From Anomaloglossus baeobatrachus (lineage: Eukaryota; Chordata; Amphibia; Anura; Aromobatidae), in the NCBI RefSeq assembly GCF_048569485.1, contig NC_134353.1, forward strand, positions 702,882,958 to 702,946,957: DNA of 64,000 bases. Reading direction: 5' to 3'. Every line of letters starts with the position of its first letter. Position 1 is the stretch's first letter. The notes below the pieces were generated by a model, which had not been told where the DNA came from, ran no database searches, and saw only the letters and a program-made list of their open reading frames with translations. The position numbers and the translations under genes were made by a program. Positions 44,439 to 55,505 of this stretch are shown here, in pieces.

Positions 44439-44918
44439 GGCTGTTTTCACACATCCGGTTTTTGCAGTGCAGCTCAATCCGGCTCAAAAACCTATGCAAC
44501 GGATGCGTCGAAAAACACGGATCCGCTGCATAAGTTTTTCCATGCGGCCTGTCCGTTTTTTGACGGATGCGGCTTGATACTGAGCATGCGCAGTTCAAAA
44601 AAACGCATCCGGATGCAGTTTTTGCCGCAGGAAGCCGCATCTGGCGTCTATAGGCTTACATTGTAAATCGCGCCGCATCGCGCCGTTTTTTTTCGCCGCA
44701 CAAATAAACGTGCCAGGCAATGTTCCATCCGGCCGCCGCATGGGCTAAATGCCACATCCGTCAAAAAACGGACGCAACGTAAGGCCATGCGGCACAATAC
44801 GGCGCTCATGCAAGTCTATGCGGAAAAAACACAACCGGCGGCAAAAAAAAAGGTTGTGTTTTTTCTGCAAAGCACCGTATTGTGCCGCTCAGCAAAAATC
44901 GGATGTGTGAAAGCAGCC
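44439..44918. mobile_element. PIF/Harbinger-like MITE family M, copy 1, TSD TAA
   Basis: Ends GGCTGTTTTCACACATCCG and CGGATGTGTGAAAGCAGCC are inverted repeats flanked by TAA (44436-44438 and 44919-44921). The interior is rich in GCCGCAT/ATGCGGC. The family is arrayed at 47539-49902. Confidence 0.86.
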
Positions 44919-44921
44919 TAA

Positions 44922-45104
44922 GCCTCCTGGAAACTCCACACCTCACAATCACCCATTAGAACACGCCCTGGTATAAAGCTACAATAACAGACATAGTGAA
45001 TGACTGCTTGTGATGTACAACACCTCCGCCGTATCCCACTCCCTAGTACGACCCCTGTGGTTGTCATCTCTGCCGCAGTATCCCCACATGCGCCGCACAC
45101 AGAA
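44922..45104. other. short unassigned stretch
   Basis: Moderately GC-rich sequence between two MITEs; no coding or repeat feature recognised. Confidence 0.3.
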
Positions 45105-46870
45105 AGGGCTGCTTCTCACTTGCGAGTTTCTCGCAGTAGAGCAATGCGAGAAAAACTCGCATTGGAATCGGACACATGTTAGTGAATGATTCAGCTCTCA
45201 TCTGCGATTTTTTTCTCAGTCCAAATCGGACCGAGAAAAAAATCGCAGCATGCTGCTTTTTTGCGAGTTTCTACTGCGAGTTTCTCCAATGCAAGTCTAT
45301 GGGAGCGTGTAAAAAATCGGATGTCACGGGACGGCATTCACACCATCTTAGTGACATCCGATTTTCTAAATACATTTCTCGCATGTTTCCTAAAACACTG
45401 GAAACGAGCGATGTCTCCCAATGTCTGTCAATCACTATTCCCTGTCAGTCGGTCTCTCCCTCTCGGTCTCTATTCTCTCTCTGTCGGTCCGTCACTATCT
45501 CTGTCCCTCTCTCACAGTCTGTCGGTCAGTTTCCCCCCCTCTCTCATACTCACCGTTCCCCGATCCCCGGCGCTGCACGGCTTTCTCACTGCTCCGGCGG
45601 CTTTTACTATTTTGAAAAAGCCGGCCGCTTATTAAACAATCTTGTATTCCCTGCTTTCCCCGCCCACAGGCGCCTATGATTGGTTGCAGTGAGACACGCC
45701 CCCACGCTGAGTGACAGGTGTCACACTGCACCCAATCACAGCAGCCGGTGGGCGTGTCTATACTGTGCATTGAAATAAATAAATAAATAATTAAAAAAAA
45801 TGGCGTACGGTCCCCCCCAATTTTAATACCAGCCAGATAAAGCCATACGGCTGAAGGCTGGTATTCTCAGGATGGGGAGCTCCACGTTATGGGGAGCCCC
45901 CCACCCTAACAATATCAGCCAACAGCCGCCCAGAATTGCCGCATACATTATATGCGACAGTTCTGGGACTGTACCCGGCTCTTCCTGATTTACCCTGGTG
46001 CGTTGGCAAATCGGGGTAATAAGGAGTTATTGGCAGCCCATAGCTGCCAATAAGTCCTAGATTAATCATGTCAGGCGTCTATGAGACACCCTCCATGATT
46101 AATCTGTAAGTTACAGTAAATAAACACACACACATGAAAAAATCCTTTATTAGAAATAAAAAACACAAACACATTCCCTCATTACCAATTTAATAAGCCC
46201 CAAAAAGCCCTCCATATCCGGCGTACTCCATGGACCTCCAGCGTCGCTTCCAGCATGAAGGTGACAGGAGCTGCAGAAGACACCGCCGCTCCGGTCACCT
46301 CCAAGCAGCAACTGAGGTGAGTAGCGCAATCAGCTGAGGTGTCACTGAGGTTACCCGCTGTCACCGCTGGATCCAGCAATAGTAAAAGCTGCCGGAACAG
46401 TGAGAAAGCCGTGCAGCGCCGGGGATCGGTGAGTATGAGAGAGGGCTGCTAACTTCAGTCACTCAGGGGATTAGCGGTCACCGGTGAGTCCTTCACTGGT
46501 GACCGCTAATCAGGACGCGGCACAGACAGAGCCACAGCATGACAATGAAATCGGGTTAAATTCACCCGAGTTCATTCTGACAGTGCGGCTCTGTCTGTGT
46601 CTGCTGTCATCTGCCATTCAGCTCTGCTACATGGCTGTCTGTGTCTGCTGTCAGCGGCCATGTAGCAGCGCTGAATGGCAGATGACATAGTAAAAAATAC
46701 GCATTACACACGCATTACACACGCTAGTAAAATCTCAGAAATAGCATCGCACTTGCGTTGCACTCGCACCTAACGTGAACTAAAATCAGCCGAGTTTTTT
46801 TCAGCCCAGTCGGACCGATTTTACTCGCATAGATGTGTTTCCACCCAAAGCCTATGTTGGGAATGTGCGG
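45105..46870. repeat. composite MITE with a nested hAT-like fragment
   Basis: The left part (CTTCTCACTTGCGAGTTTCTCGC, mirrored GCGAGTTTCTACTGCGAGTTTC) and right part (GCACTTGCGTTGCACTCGC, GACCGATTTTACTCGCAT) look like two halves of one palindromic element. The middle (45560-46480) belongs to the family of 25073-26348 (GATTGGTTGCAGTGAGAC, CACCCAATCACAG, TGGTATTCTCAGGATGGGGA). A CTCTCTGTC microsatellite lies at 45440-45540. The outer limits are uncertain. Confidence 0.55.
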
Positions 46871-46879
46871 GATAGTATA

Positions 46880-47108
46880 CATAGACTGCTAGTTCATACA
46901 AGGGCGCCCGGGGTCACATGACCCGAGAAGGGCGTGGTTATACGGATAGCGTAGTTATTATAAGTCCTATTAATAATACACCTATGCGCCTTGTATTTAC
47001 TTCTAGTGCAGCTGTAATAACCTCTGGACGGAAGCGTCCGAGTGTAGGCGCAGGTTTCGCTTATTGTGAGCAGGCGCATCCGGGGCAGACCTCGGGGTCC
47101 TCACACAC
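46880..47108 (+). promoter_or_regulatory. TXNRD2: putative TXNRD2 promoter and 5' UTR
   Basis: This unique, CpG-containing stretch sits between the last upstream repeat and the start codon. It contains a near-palindromic E-box-type site GGGTCACATGACCC (46913-46926), a GC/CACCC-type box GGGCGTGG (46930-46937) and an ETS-like ACGGAAG (47030-47036). There is no TATA box at a suitable place. In mammals TXNRD2 is transcribed head-to-head with COMT from this kind of promoter; no COMT coding exon is visible here. The transcription start cannot be placed from sequence. Confidence 0.5.
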
Positions 47109-47181
47109 ATGGCGGCTCTGTGGCGGTGCCGCGCTGGGAGAAGTCGCCTCCTGGCGCTCACGTGTAGTCGCGGGTTCTCAG
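47109..47181 (+). CDS. TXNRD2: TXNRD2 exon 1: mitochondrial presequence
   Basis: The first coding exon of thioredoxin reductase 2, the mitochondrial NADPH-dependent selenoflavoenzyme that keeps thioredoxin 2 reduced. It encodes 24 residues plus one base, beginning MAALWRCRAGRSRLLAL: five Arg, no acidic residue, small and hydrophobic residues between them, as expected of a cleavable mitochondrial presequence. The exon ends TTC TCA G with the donor CAG|GTATCT, phase 1. That phase matches the acceptor at 63248: the split codon G|CC gives Ala and the frame runs straight into IHFDYDLLV. The alternative, that the frame simply reads on past the donor to a stop at 47300, has no similarity to anything I know. 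Identification rests mainly on exon 2 and on phase agreement; presequences are poorly conserved. Confidence 0.8.
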
Positions 47182-47538
47182 GTATCTGGGGAGCGGTGAT
47201 GTGTGGGGTCTCCGGGAGTGCGGAGTGTCACCGGAAGGAGGAGGAGAGCTCCACCATTATACCCCTTCGGTGCAGGACAGTGCGAGGCACACAGTCATAA
47301 AGCAGTGCTAGCATTGAACCCGCCGCGACTGCTTTCATTCTAAACACAACCTGTCAGGAGTCAAGTACAGAGGTGGCCATCAGTGTGTGATCGGCGTTTG
47401 AGGTTTTCTTCTACTGATCTTTCCATATATGGGGGCTGCCAGTGTGCAGGGTCTGGGGCTCTGCCCCTCCTCTTCTCTAATGGCCCAAAGCCCTCACCAG
47501 CACCGCCATAAGAACAGAAAACGGGACGGTCCTGTAGG

Positions 47539-47968
47539 CGGTGCTTTCACACATCCGGATTTTTGCTCTGCGGCACAATACGGCGTTCTGCAGAAAAACC
47601 GCCACCGGCTTTTGTAACGCCGGTGGCGTTTTTTTTTGCATAGACTTACATTAGTGCCGTATTGTGCCGCAGGGGCTTGCGTTCGGTCCGGTTTTGGCCG
47701 CATGCGGCAGATTTAGCCGATGCGGCGGCCGGATCGAACGTCCCCTGCAACGTTTTTTACTCCGGCGCGATGCGTAAAAAACCGCATCCGGTCGCCGCAT
47801 GCGTTTTTTTCCACTGCGCATGCTCAGTAGCATGCCGCAACCGGAAAAAACCGGACGGGCCGCATGTAAAAACTTATGCAAAGGATGCGGTGTGTTCACC
47901 GCATCCGTTGCATAGTTTTCACAGCCGGATTGAGCCGCAGTGCTCAAACCGGATGTGTGAAACTAGCC
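47539..47968. mobile_element. MITE family M, array unit 1
   Basis: Left end GGTGCTTTCACACATCCGGA; right end TCCGGTTTG-type sequence mirrored as CCGGATGTGTGAAACTAGCC, followed by TAA. About 430 bp, rich in GCCGCAT blocks. First of five units lying end to end. Confidence 0.8.
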
Positions 47969-47971
47969 TAA

Positions 47972-48469
47972 GGCTACTTTCACACATCCGGATTTTTGCT
48001 CTGCGGCTCAATCCGGCTGTGCAAGCTATGCAACGGATGCGGTGAACACACCACATCCTTTGCATAAGTTTTTACTTTGCGGCCCGTCCGGTTTTTGCCG
48101 CTTGCGGCATGCTACTGAGCATGCGCAGTGGCAAAAACCGCATGCGGCGGCCGGATGCGTTTTTTCCGCATCGCGCCGCCTCCGGCTGCCATAGGCATGC
48201 ATTGAAAAATGCGCCGCATCGGCCGAATGCGGCGCGATGCGTTTTTTTTTTGCCGCACGAAAAAACGTGCTAGGCAACGTTCCATCCGGCCGCCGCATCG
48301 GCTAAATCTGCCGCATGTGGCAAAAACCGGATGGAACGCAAGGCCTTGCGGCACTAATTAAAGTCTATGCAGAAAAAACGCAACCGGCAGCAAAAAAAAA
48401 ACGGTTGTGATTTTCCTGCAAAGTGCCGGAGTGTGCCGCATTGCAGAAACCGGAGGTGTGAAAGCAGCC
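47972..48469. mobile_element. MITE family M, array unit 2
   Basis: Ends GGCTACTTTCACACATCCGG and CCGGAGGTGTGAAAGCAGCC. A single TAA separates it from the previous and the next unit. Confidence 0.85.
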
Positions 48470-48472
48470 TAA

Positions 48473-48975
48473 GGCTACTTTCACACATCCGGTTTGAGCA
48501 CTGCGGCTCAATCCGGCTGTGAAAACTATGCAACGGATGCGGCGAAAACACCGCATCCTTTGCATAAGTTTTTACATGCGGCCCGTCCGTTTTTTTCCAG
48601 TTGCGGCATGCTACTGAGCATGCGCAGTGGGAAAAAACGCATGCGGCGACCGGATGCGGTTTTTCCGCATCGCGACGCATCCGGTGTCTATAGGCATGCA
48701 TTGAAAAATGCGCCGCAGCGGCCGGATGCGGCGCGATTCGTTTTTTTTGCCGGAGCAAAAAACGTTCCAGGCAACGTTCCATTCGGCCGCGGCATCGGCT
48801 AAATCTGCCGCATGCGGCAAAAAACGGACCGAACGCAAGCCCATGCGGCACAATACGGCACTAATGTAAGTCTATGCAAAAAAACCTGCAACCGGCGGCA
48901 AAAAAAACGGTTGCGGTTTTTCTGCAGAGCGCCGTATTATGCCGCAGAGCAAAAACCGGATGTGTGAAAGTTGCC
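48473..48975. mobile_element. MITE family M, array unit 3
   Basis: Ends GGCTACTTTCACACATCCGG and CCGGATGTGTGAAAGTTGCC. It is followed by TTA; the interior is the same length and type as unit 2. Confidence 0.85.
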
Positions 48976-49387
48976 TTACCGGATTGTGCCTGATGGCTTT
49001 GCGTTGCATCCGTTTTTTTCCGGATGCGTCAAAATTAATTAAAGCGGCGGCCGGAGGCAACGTATCTTGCAATGTTTTTTTGTCCGGCAAAAAAACCGCA
49101 TCGCGCCGGATCTGGCGCAATACGGCGTGTTTTACAATGGAAGCCTATAAACGCCGGATCCGGTACAATGCGGCAAAAAACGGATGCGGCTGCCGGATCC
49201 AGCAAAAAAACTGACAAAACGGATGCAAAACGGATCCAACTGATCCGTTTTTTTACGCATCCGGCATAACAGATCCATTAAAAAACGGATCCGGTGGATA
49301 CGATTTTTTAATTTTTTGCCGGATCCGTTGGATCAGGAAAAAAAAGGATTGTGCCTGAATGCAGAAAACTGGTGTGTGAAAGTAGCC
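48976..49387. mobile_element. MITE family M, array unit 4 (left end eroded)
   Basis: It begins with internal family sequence (CGGATTGTGCCTGATGGC) rather than a clean terminal repeat and ends CTGGTGTGTGAAAGTAGCC followed by TAA. The GGATCC-rich interior differs from the other units. Confidence 0.7.
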
Positions 49388-49390
49388 TAA

Positions 49391-49902
49391 GGCTGCTTTG
49401 ACACCTCCGGTTTTTCCTGTGCGGCACAATCCGGCACTTTGCAGAAAAAACGCAACAGTTTTTTTTTTGATGCCGGTTGCGTTTTTTTTTTTTTACATAG
49501 ACTAACATTAGTGCCGCATTGTGCCGCATGGGCTTGCGTTCCGTCCGTTTCTTTGCCGCATGCGGCAGATTTTGCCGATGCGGCGGCCGAATGGAGCGTT
49601 GCCTGGCACGTTTTTTGTGTGGCAAAAAAACCCGCATTGCGCCGCATCCGGCCGATGCGGCGCATTTTCCTATGCATGCCTATGGACGCCGGATGCGGCG
49701 CGATGCGTCAAAAACCGCATTCGGCTGCCGCATGCGGTTTTTGCCACTGCGCATGCTCAGTAGCCTGCCGCAAGCGGAAAAAAACGGACGGGCCGCATGT
49801 AAAAAATTTATGCAAAGGATGCGGTGTTTTCACCGCATCCGTTGCATAGGTTTCACAGCTGGATTGAGCCGCACTGCTCAAACCGGATGTGTGAAAGTAG
49901 CC
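49391..49902. mobile_element. MITE family M, array unit 5
   Basis: Ends GGCTGCTTTGACACCTCCGG and CCGGATGTGTGAAAGTAGCC, followed by TTA. Interior as in units 1-3. Confidence 0.85.
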
Positions 49903-49905
49903 TTA

Positions 49906-50437
49906 CCTGTCAGGTGTAATATGCACCCAGGACCATGAGCAGTTCTGGGTGCATATTGCTAATCTCTGCCTAACCGTCCCTGTATACACTAGCATAGATA
50001 AAGAGATCTTTATAAAAAGTATTTCTAAAGATCTGTTATCATATGCTAATGAGCGCAGGGACTAGTCCCAAGGGTGTTAATTCCCTTGCTAGTCACCCCC
50101 ATTAGCATGTTAGTACGCCCCTGTGAAAGTGCTAACATGCTAATGAATGTGCAGCGTCGCAGGATGATCTTACCTTTCCACCACCATCGCTGCTTGATGC
50201 TGGGTTTCGTCTCAGTGGATTTCAGCACTATGAAGCCGGGTGTACACGTCCTGGCTTCAAACTGAAGTAGTGCGCATGACCGAAACTCCGGGGTGAGCCG
50301 AAATCCAGCGACGGCAGCGGAGAGGTGAGTGAGATCATCCTCTGACGCTGCAAATTCACTAGCATGTTAGCACAGCCACAATATGCACCCAGAACTGCTC
50401 GTGGTTCTTTTGGGTGCATACTGGACCTGACAGGTTC
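49906..50437. repeat. foldback element family G, copy 1
   Basis: The left part CCTGTCAGGTGTAATATGCA is mirrored at the right by GGGTGCATACTGGACCTGACAGG. Inner blocks TATACACTAGCATAGATAAAG and CATATGCTAATGAG are shared with 61343-62112. Non-coding. Confidence 0.8.
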
Positions 50438-50804
50438 ACTATGTGCGCATGTTGCGTATTTGCATGCAGTTACGCTGCGATCGGCACCGCAGCGTAACTG
50501 CATGCGTCCTGCGTCCCCAGCATAATCTATGAAGATTATTCAGGAGACGTGCGCACGTGGCGCCTTAGCGCAGTGCTTCGGCTGCTGCCCGAAGCGTGCG
50601 TTCTAAGAAGTGACATGTCACTTCTTTCCTGCGCTTTGCCTGCATCCCCCGCTCTGTCTATGGGAGGGGCTGCACTCAGAGCGCATGGAATCGGCTTTTT
50701 TTTTTCATTACGGACTGTTTCTGCAGCGATTTGAAGCGCACGTGTGCTGTTCAAATCGCTGCAGAAATTTCTGCAGGGACAGTACGCAACGTGCGCACAT
50801 AGCC
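50438..50804. mobile_element. PIF/Harbinger-like MITE (CTATGTGCGCA family)
   Basis: Ends CTATGTGCGCATGTTGCGTA and GTACGCAACGTGCGCACATAG are inverted repeats; TAA follows at the right (50805-50807). The interior has GCAGTTACGCTGCG palindromes and mirrored CAGCGATTTGAAGCGC. Confidence 0.75.
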
Positions 50805-50953
50805 TAAGCTGCAATTTTTGGCCACACCCGTTTAAGGCCTCTTTCACACGTCAGTGATTCTGGGACGTTTGTGCTTTTTTTTTTAAACGTACCAGAATCA
50901 CTGACATACGCAGACCCATTATAATGAATGGGTCTGCTAACACATCAGTGATT

Positions 50954-51105
50954 TCTTTTTCGCTCCTAATTGGGAGACCCAGACAGTGGGGTGTATAGCT
51001 ACTGCCTCTGGAGGCCGCACAAAGAACTACACTTAAAAGTGTAAGGCCCCTCCCCTTCTGGCTATACACCCTCCCGTAGGAGTACGGATTCCTCAGTTTT
51101 AGCTT
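50954..51105 (+). repeat. DIRS left inverted terminal repeat
   Basis: It begins CTTTTTCGCTCCTAATTGGG and runs to CGGATTCCTCAGTTTTAG. The reverse complement is found at 56830-56970. The right repeat has about 35 extra bases at its outer end, the usual unequal DIRS arrangement. Confidence 0.92.
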
Positions 51106-52118
51106 TGTGCGCAGGAGGTCAGACACGCACGCATAGCTCCATTGTTTTTAGTCAGCAGCAGCTGCTGACTATGTCGGATGGAAGAAAAGAGGGCCCATAC
51201 AGGGCTCCCAGCATGCTCCCTTCTCACCCCACTGTATGTCGGAGGTGTTTGTAAGGTTGAGGTACCCATTGCGGGTACGGTGGCTGGCGCCCACATGCTG
51301 ATTCCTTCCCCATCCCTTTTTACAGGGCTCTGGGTGAAGTGGGATTTACTGGTCTCCAGGCACTGAGACCGTGCTCCATCTACAGCCCCTGGAGAAGATG
51401 CTGGATGGAGCGGAGTACATCAGGGACATGGCCCTGCTTCCTCAAGGTACTCTGTGTCCCCGTGCATTTGGCGCTCACACCGCAGCATGCTGGGTGTTGT
51501 AGTGCGCCGGGGACATCAGCGCTGCGGCGCTTGTGCCATGGCCTCATTCAGCTTCGCTGAAGCAGGCACACTTCTGGGAATCGGTCGCGCCGGCCGCTGG
51601 GACTGCGGCGCGGCTGGCACTTGTGGTGCGCCGGGGACTTCAGCGCGGGCCGCGCTTTTACGGCGGCCGCGCTGATAACTCGAGTCCCCGGCTTTTGCGG
51701 CCTGCTTCCGTTCGTTCCCGCCCCCAGACCTGCCAGTCAGGAGAGGGGCGGGACGCTGGTCAGTGCATCAGCGCCGAGGGCTGGAGTCGTTTTTACATAC
51801 TCCAGCCCTCACAATCGGCACAGAGGGGACACTGTTTCCCGCACTTTTGTTTAGGAACTCCCACGGACCGCCCCTCTCCACAGACGCCGGCAGCCATTCC
51901 TGCTGACACGCTGAGCTGCAGAGGGGAGCCGGGGAGACCCAGACAAGGAATTCTGCGCCTCTTACCCGCTATTCAGCGGGCGGTAAGCAGCCCTCAGGGC
52001 TCACCCCCTATTGTGCCAGTAGTATTCTTAGTATTTTGTTTCTACAAATACTTTGTATTGCATAGCGCTGCTCGCCCTTTGGCTATAGACTCTCTCACAT
52101 TGCCAAGAGCCAGCAGCA

Positions 52119-53608
52119 TGTCGTCCGTAAAACGCAAGGGTGCCAAGGCACAGGCATTATATGCTTCCTGCACCGCATGTGGGACTTTTCTACCGGCAGG
52201 CTCCACGGACCCCCATTGTGGGCAGTGCTCGGCCCCTGCGGCGCTTGCACAGTCGGGACCTCTGCTGGACGTGACCCAGGGTGTACCACCTGTGAATGCT
52301 GTCCAGGTGACAGGAACTGAGTTTGCAGCTTTTGCTGACAGAATGTCTCTCACTATGTCACAAATTCTTGACACATTGCGAGCTAGGCCTGTACTTCAGG
52401 CCACGGACACTGTGCAATCATTGCCCCCTGGTCCCCCTCAGCTGAGTTACCTCCAAGCTCCGGGACGGGCACATACACCTCAGGGTGAAGACTCTGACTC
52501 GGACGATGGCCCCGGGCAGCCTAAGCGGGCTCGCTATGACGGGCCTTCACATTCATCTCAATGGTCAGGATCCCAGCGAGATGAATCTATGGGTGATGAG
52601 GCGGACGTAACTGATCAGGATTCTGATCCTGGGACCGCTCTCAATCTAGATACACCAGATGGTGACGCCATAGTTAATGATCTTATATTTAACATCAATA
52701 AGATGTTAAATATTTCCCCACCAGCTCCTCTTGTAGAAGAGTCGGCTTCGCAGCACGAGAGAATCCATTTCAGATACCCTAAGCGTACATTAAGCACTTT
52801 TCTGGACCACGCTGACTTTAGAGACGCAATCCAGAAACCCCACGCTTATCCTGAAAGGCGTTTTTCTAAACGGCTTAAAGATACACGCTATCCTTTTCCC
52901 CCTGAGGTGGTCAAGGGTTGGACCCAGTGTCCAAAAGTGGATCCTCCAATTTCCAGGCTTGCAGCTAGATCCTTGGTTGCAGTTGAAGATGGAGCGGCAC
53001 TTAAAGATGCCACTGACAGGCAGATGGAGCTCTGGCTGAAATCCATCTATGAAGCGATTGGAGCGTCATTAGCGCCATCTTTTGCGGCCGTATGGGCACT
53101 CCAAGCTATCTCAGCCGGGCTTGCGCAAGTCGACTCAGTCACACGTGCATTTGCCCCGCAGGTAGCACCATTGACCTCGCAAATGGCGGCATTCGCGTCG
53201 TACGCGATTAATGCTGTTCTTGACGCTACAAGCCGCACGGCAGTGGCGTCAGCCAACTCCGTTGTTTTGCGTAGGGCCCTGTGGTTGAGACATTGGAAAG
53301 CAGATTCTCATTCCAAGAAGTGCTTAACCAATTTGCCTTTTTCTCGTGACCGATTGTTTGGAGAGCGTTTGGATGAAATCATCAAACACTCCAAGGGTAA
53401 GGACTCATCCTTACCGCAACACAGACAAAACAAACCCCAACAGAGGAAGGGTCAGTCTGGTTATCGGTCCTTTCGAGGACCGGGCAGGTCCCAATTCGCC
53501 TCGTCAAAAAAGACTCAAAAAGACCAGAGACGCTCAGATTCTTGGAGGTCTCAGTCACGCCCAAAAAGGACAGCCGGAGGAACCGTTGCCAAGACGGCGT
53601 CCTCCTGA
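52119..53608 (+). pseudogene. DIRS gag-like ORF
   Basis: The frame around 52119-53608 begins MSSVKRKGAKAQALYASC and has a CX2C...CX2C zinc-ribbon-like N-terminus (CTACGTFLPAGSTDPHCGQC), an acidic middle and a basic C-terminal tail (KKTQKDQRRSDSW). This is the general organisation of DIRS gag-like proteins. Its end overlaps the start of the RT frame. An open frame extends upstream to 51533, but the stretch before 52119 has no recognisable domain. Confidence 0.75.
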
Positions 53609-55505
53609 CTTGCAGTCTCCGATTCCCACACCCGCGGTCGGTGGGAGGCTTTCCCACTTTGGCGACATTTGGCTGTCACGCGTCAAAGACCGTTGGGTGA
53701 GGGATATTCTGTCTCACGGGTACAGGATAGAGTTCAGTTCTCGTCCGCCAACTCGTTTCTTCAGAACTTCTCCACCACCAGACCGAGCCGATGCTCTGTT
53801 GCAGGCGGTGGCCGCTCTAAAGGCGGAAGGAGTGGTGACCTCCGTCCCTCTTCAGGAACAAGGTCACGGTTTTTACTCCAATCTGTTTGTGGTCCCAAAA
53901 AAGGACGGATCGTATCGACCCGTCCTGGATCTAAAGTTGCTCAACAGACACGTAAAAGTCAGGAGGTTCCGGATGGAATCCCTACGCTCCGTCATAGCCT
54001 CAATGTCTCAAGGAGATTTTCTAGCATCAATAGATATCAAAGATGCGTATCTCCACGTGCCGATTGCACCAGAGCATCAGCGTTTCCTACGCTTCGTCAT
54101 ACACGACGAACACCTGCAGTTCGTAGCGTTACCTTTCGGTCTGGCAACAGCCCCCCGGGTCTTCACCAAAGTCATGGCAGCAGTAGTAGCTGTTCTGCAC
54201 TCGCAGGGTCACTCGGTCATCCCGTATCTAGACGACCTGCTTATAAAGGCACCCTCTCAAGAGGCATGCCAGCACAGTCTGAAGGTGGCACTAGACACTC
54301 TCCAGAGTTTCGGGTGGATTATCAACTTTCCAAAGTCTCATCTAACCCCGACCCAATCTCTGACTTATCTTGGCATGGAGTTTCATACTCTCTCAGCGAT
54401 AGTGAAGCTTCCACTGGACAAGCAGTGCTCGCTACGGACTGGAGTGCAATCTCTCCTTCAGAGCCAGTCGCACTCACTGAGGCGCCTCATGCATTTCCTA
54501 GGAAAGATGGTAGCAGCAATGGAGGCAGTCCCGTTCGCGCAGTTTCATCTGCGCCCTCTACAATGGGACATTCTACGCCAATGGGATGGGAAATCGACGT
54601 CCCTCGACAGGACTGTCTCCCTCTCTCAGACTGCCAAGGACTCTCTGCGTTGGTGGCTTCTCCCCACCTCATTGTCACAGGGAAAGTCGTTCCTTCCCCC
54701 GTCCTGGGCAGTGGTCACGACGGATGCGAGCCTATCAGGGTGGGGAGCGGTGTTTCTCCACCACAGGGCTCAGGGGACGTGGACTCAGGAAGAGTCCACC
54801 CTGCAGATCAATGTTCTGGAAATCAGAGCAATCTATCTTGCCCTGCGAGCCTTCCAACAATGGCTGGAAGGCAAGCAGATTCGGATTCAGTCGGACAATT
54901 CCACGGCGGTGGCGTACATCAACCACCAAGGGGGAACACGCAGTCGCCAAGCTTTTCAAGAAGTCCAGCGGATTTTCACGTGGGTGGAAAGCAGAGCGTC
55001 CACCATATCCGCAGTTCACATCCCAGGCGTGGAAAACTGGGAAGCAGACTTTCTCAGTCGCCAGGGCATGGACGCAGGAGAATGGTCCCTTCACCCGGAC
55101 GTGTTTCAGCAGATCTGTTGCCGCTGGGGGACGCCGGACGTCGATCTGATGGCGTCACGGCACAACAACAAGGTCCCAGTTTTCATGGCACGGTCTCACG
55201 ATCACCGAGCACTGGCGGCAGACGCCTTGGTTCAGGATTGGTCGCAATTCCGACTCCCCTATGTGTTCCCACCTCTAGCATTGTTACCCAGAGTTCTCCG
55301 GAAAATCAAGTCCGACTGCCATCGAGCCATACTCGTCGCTCCAGATTGGCCAAGAAGGTCGTGGTACCCGGATCTGTGGCATCTCACGGTAGGCCAACCG
55401 TGGACACTACCAGACCGTCCAGATTTGCTGTCTCAAGGGCCGTTTTTCCATCTGAATTCTGCGGCCCTGAACCTGACTGTGTGGCCATTGAGTCCTGGAT
55501 CCTAG
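53600..55505 (+). pseudogene. DIRS reverse transcriptase - RNase H (and methyltransferase-like tail)
   Basis: RT blocks 'SYRPVLDLKLLNRHVKV', 'ASIDIKDAYLHVPI', 'LPFGLATAPRVFTKV' and the catalytic 'VIPYLDDLLI' are present. RNase H follows: 'VVTTDASLSGWGAVF', 'NVLEIRAIYLALRAF', 'IQSDNSTAVAYINHQGG'. The C-terminal stretch ('CRWGTPDVDLMASRHNNKVP', 'AILVAPDWPRRSWYPDLW') is typical of DIRS and related elements. The frame overlaps the end of the gag-like frame, as the family is known to arrange it. Confidence 0.92.

Noticed and set aside
47182-47300. Continuation of the exon 1 frame past the splice donor
   Set aside because: The frame runs to a stop without similarity to known proteins, and phase and motif fit much better with splicing to 63248.
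53669-55480. Long open frame parallel to the DIRS RT/RNase H frame
   Set aside because: It lacks any domain along this stretch, while the other frame carries the complete RT and RNase H motifs; it is a shadow frame.
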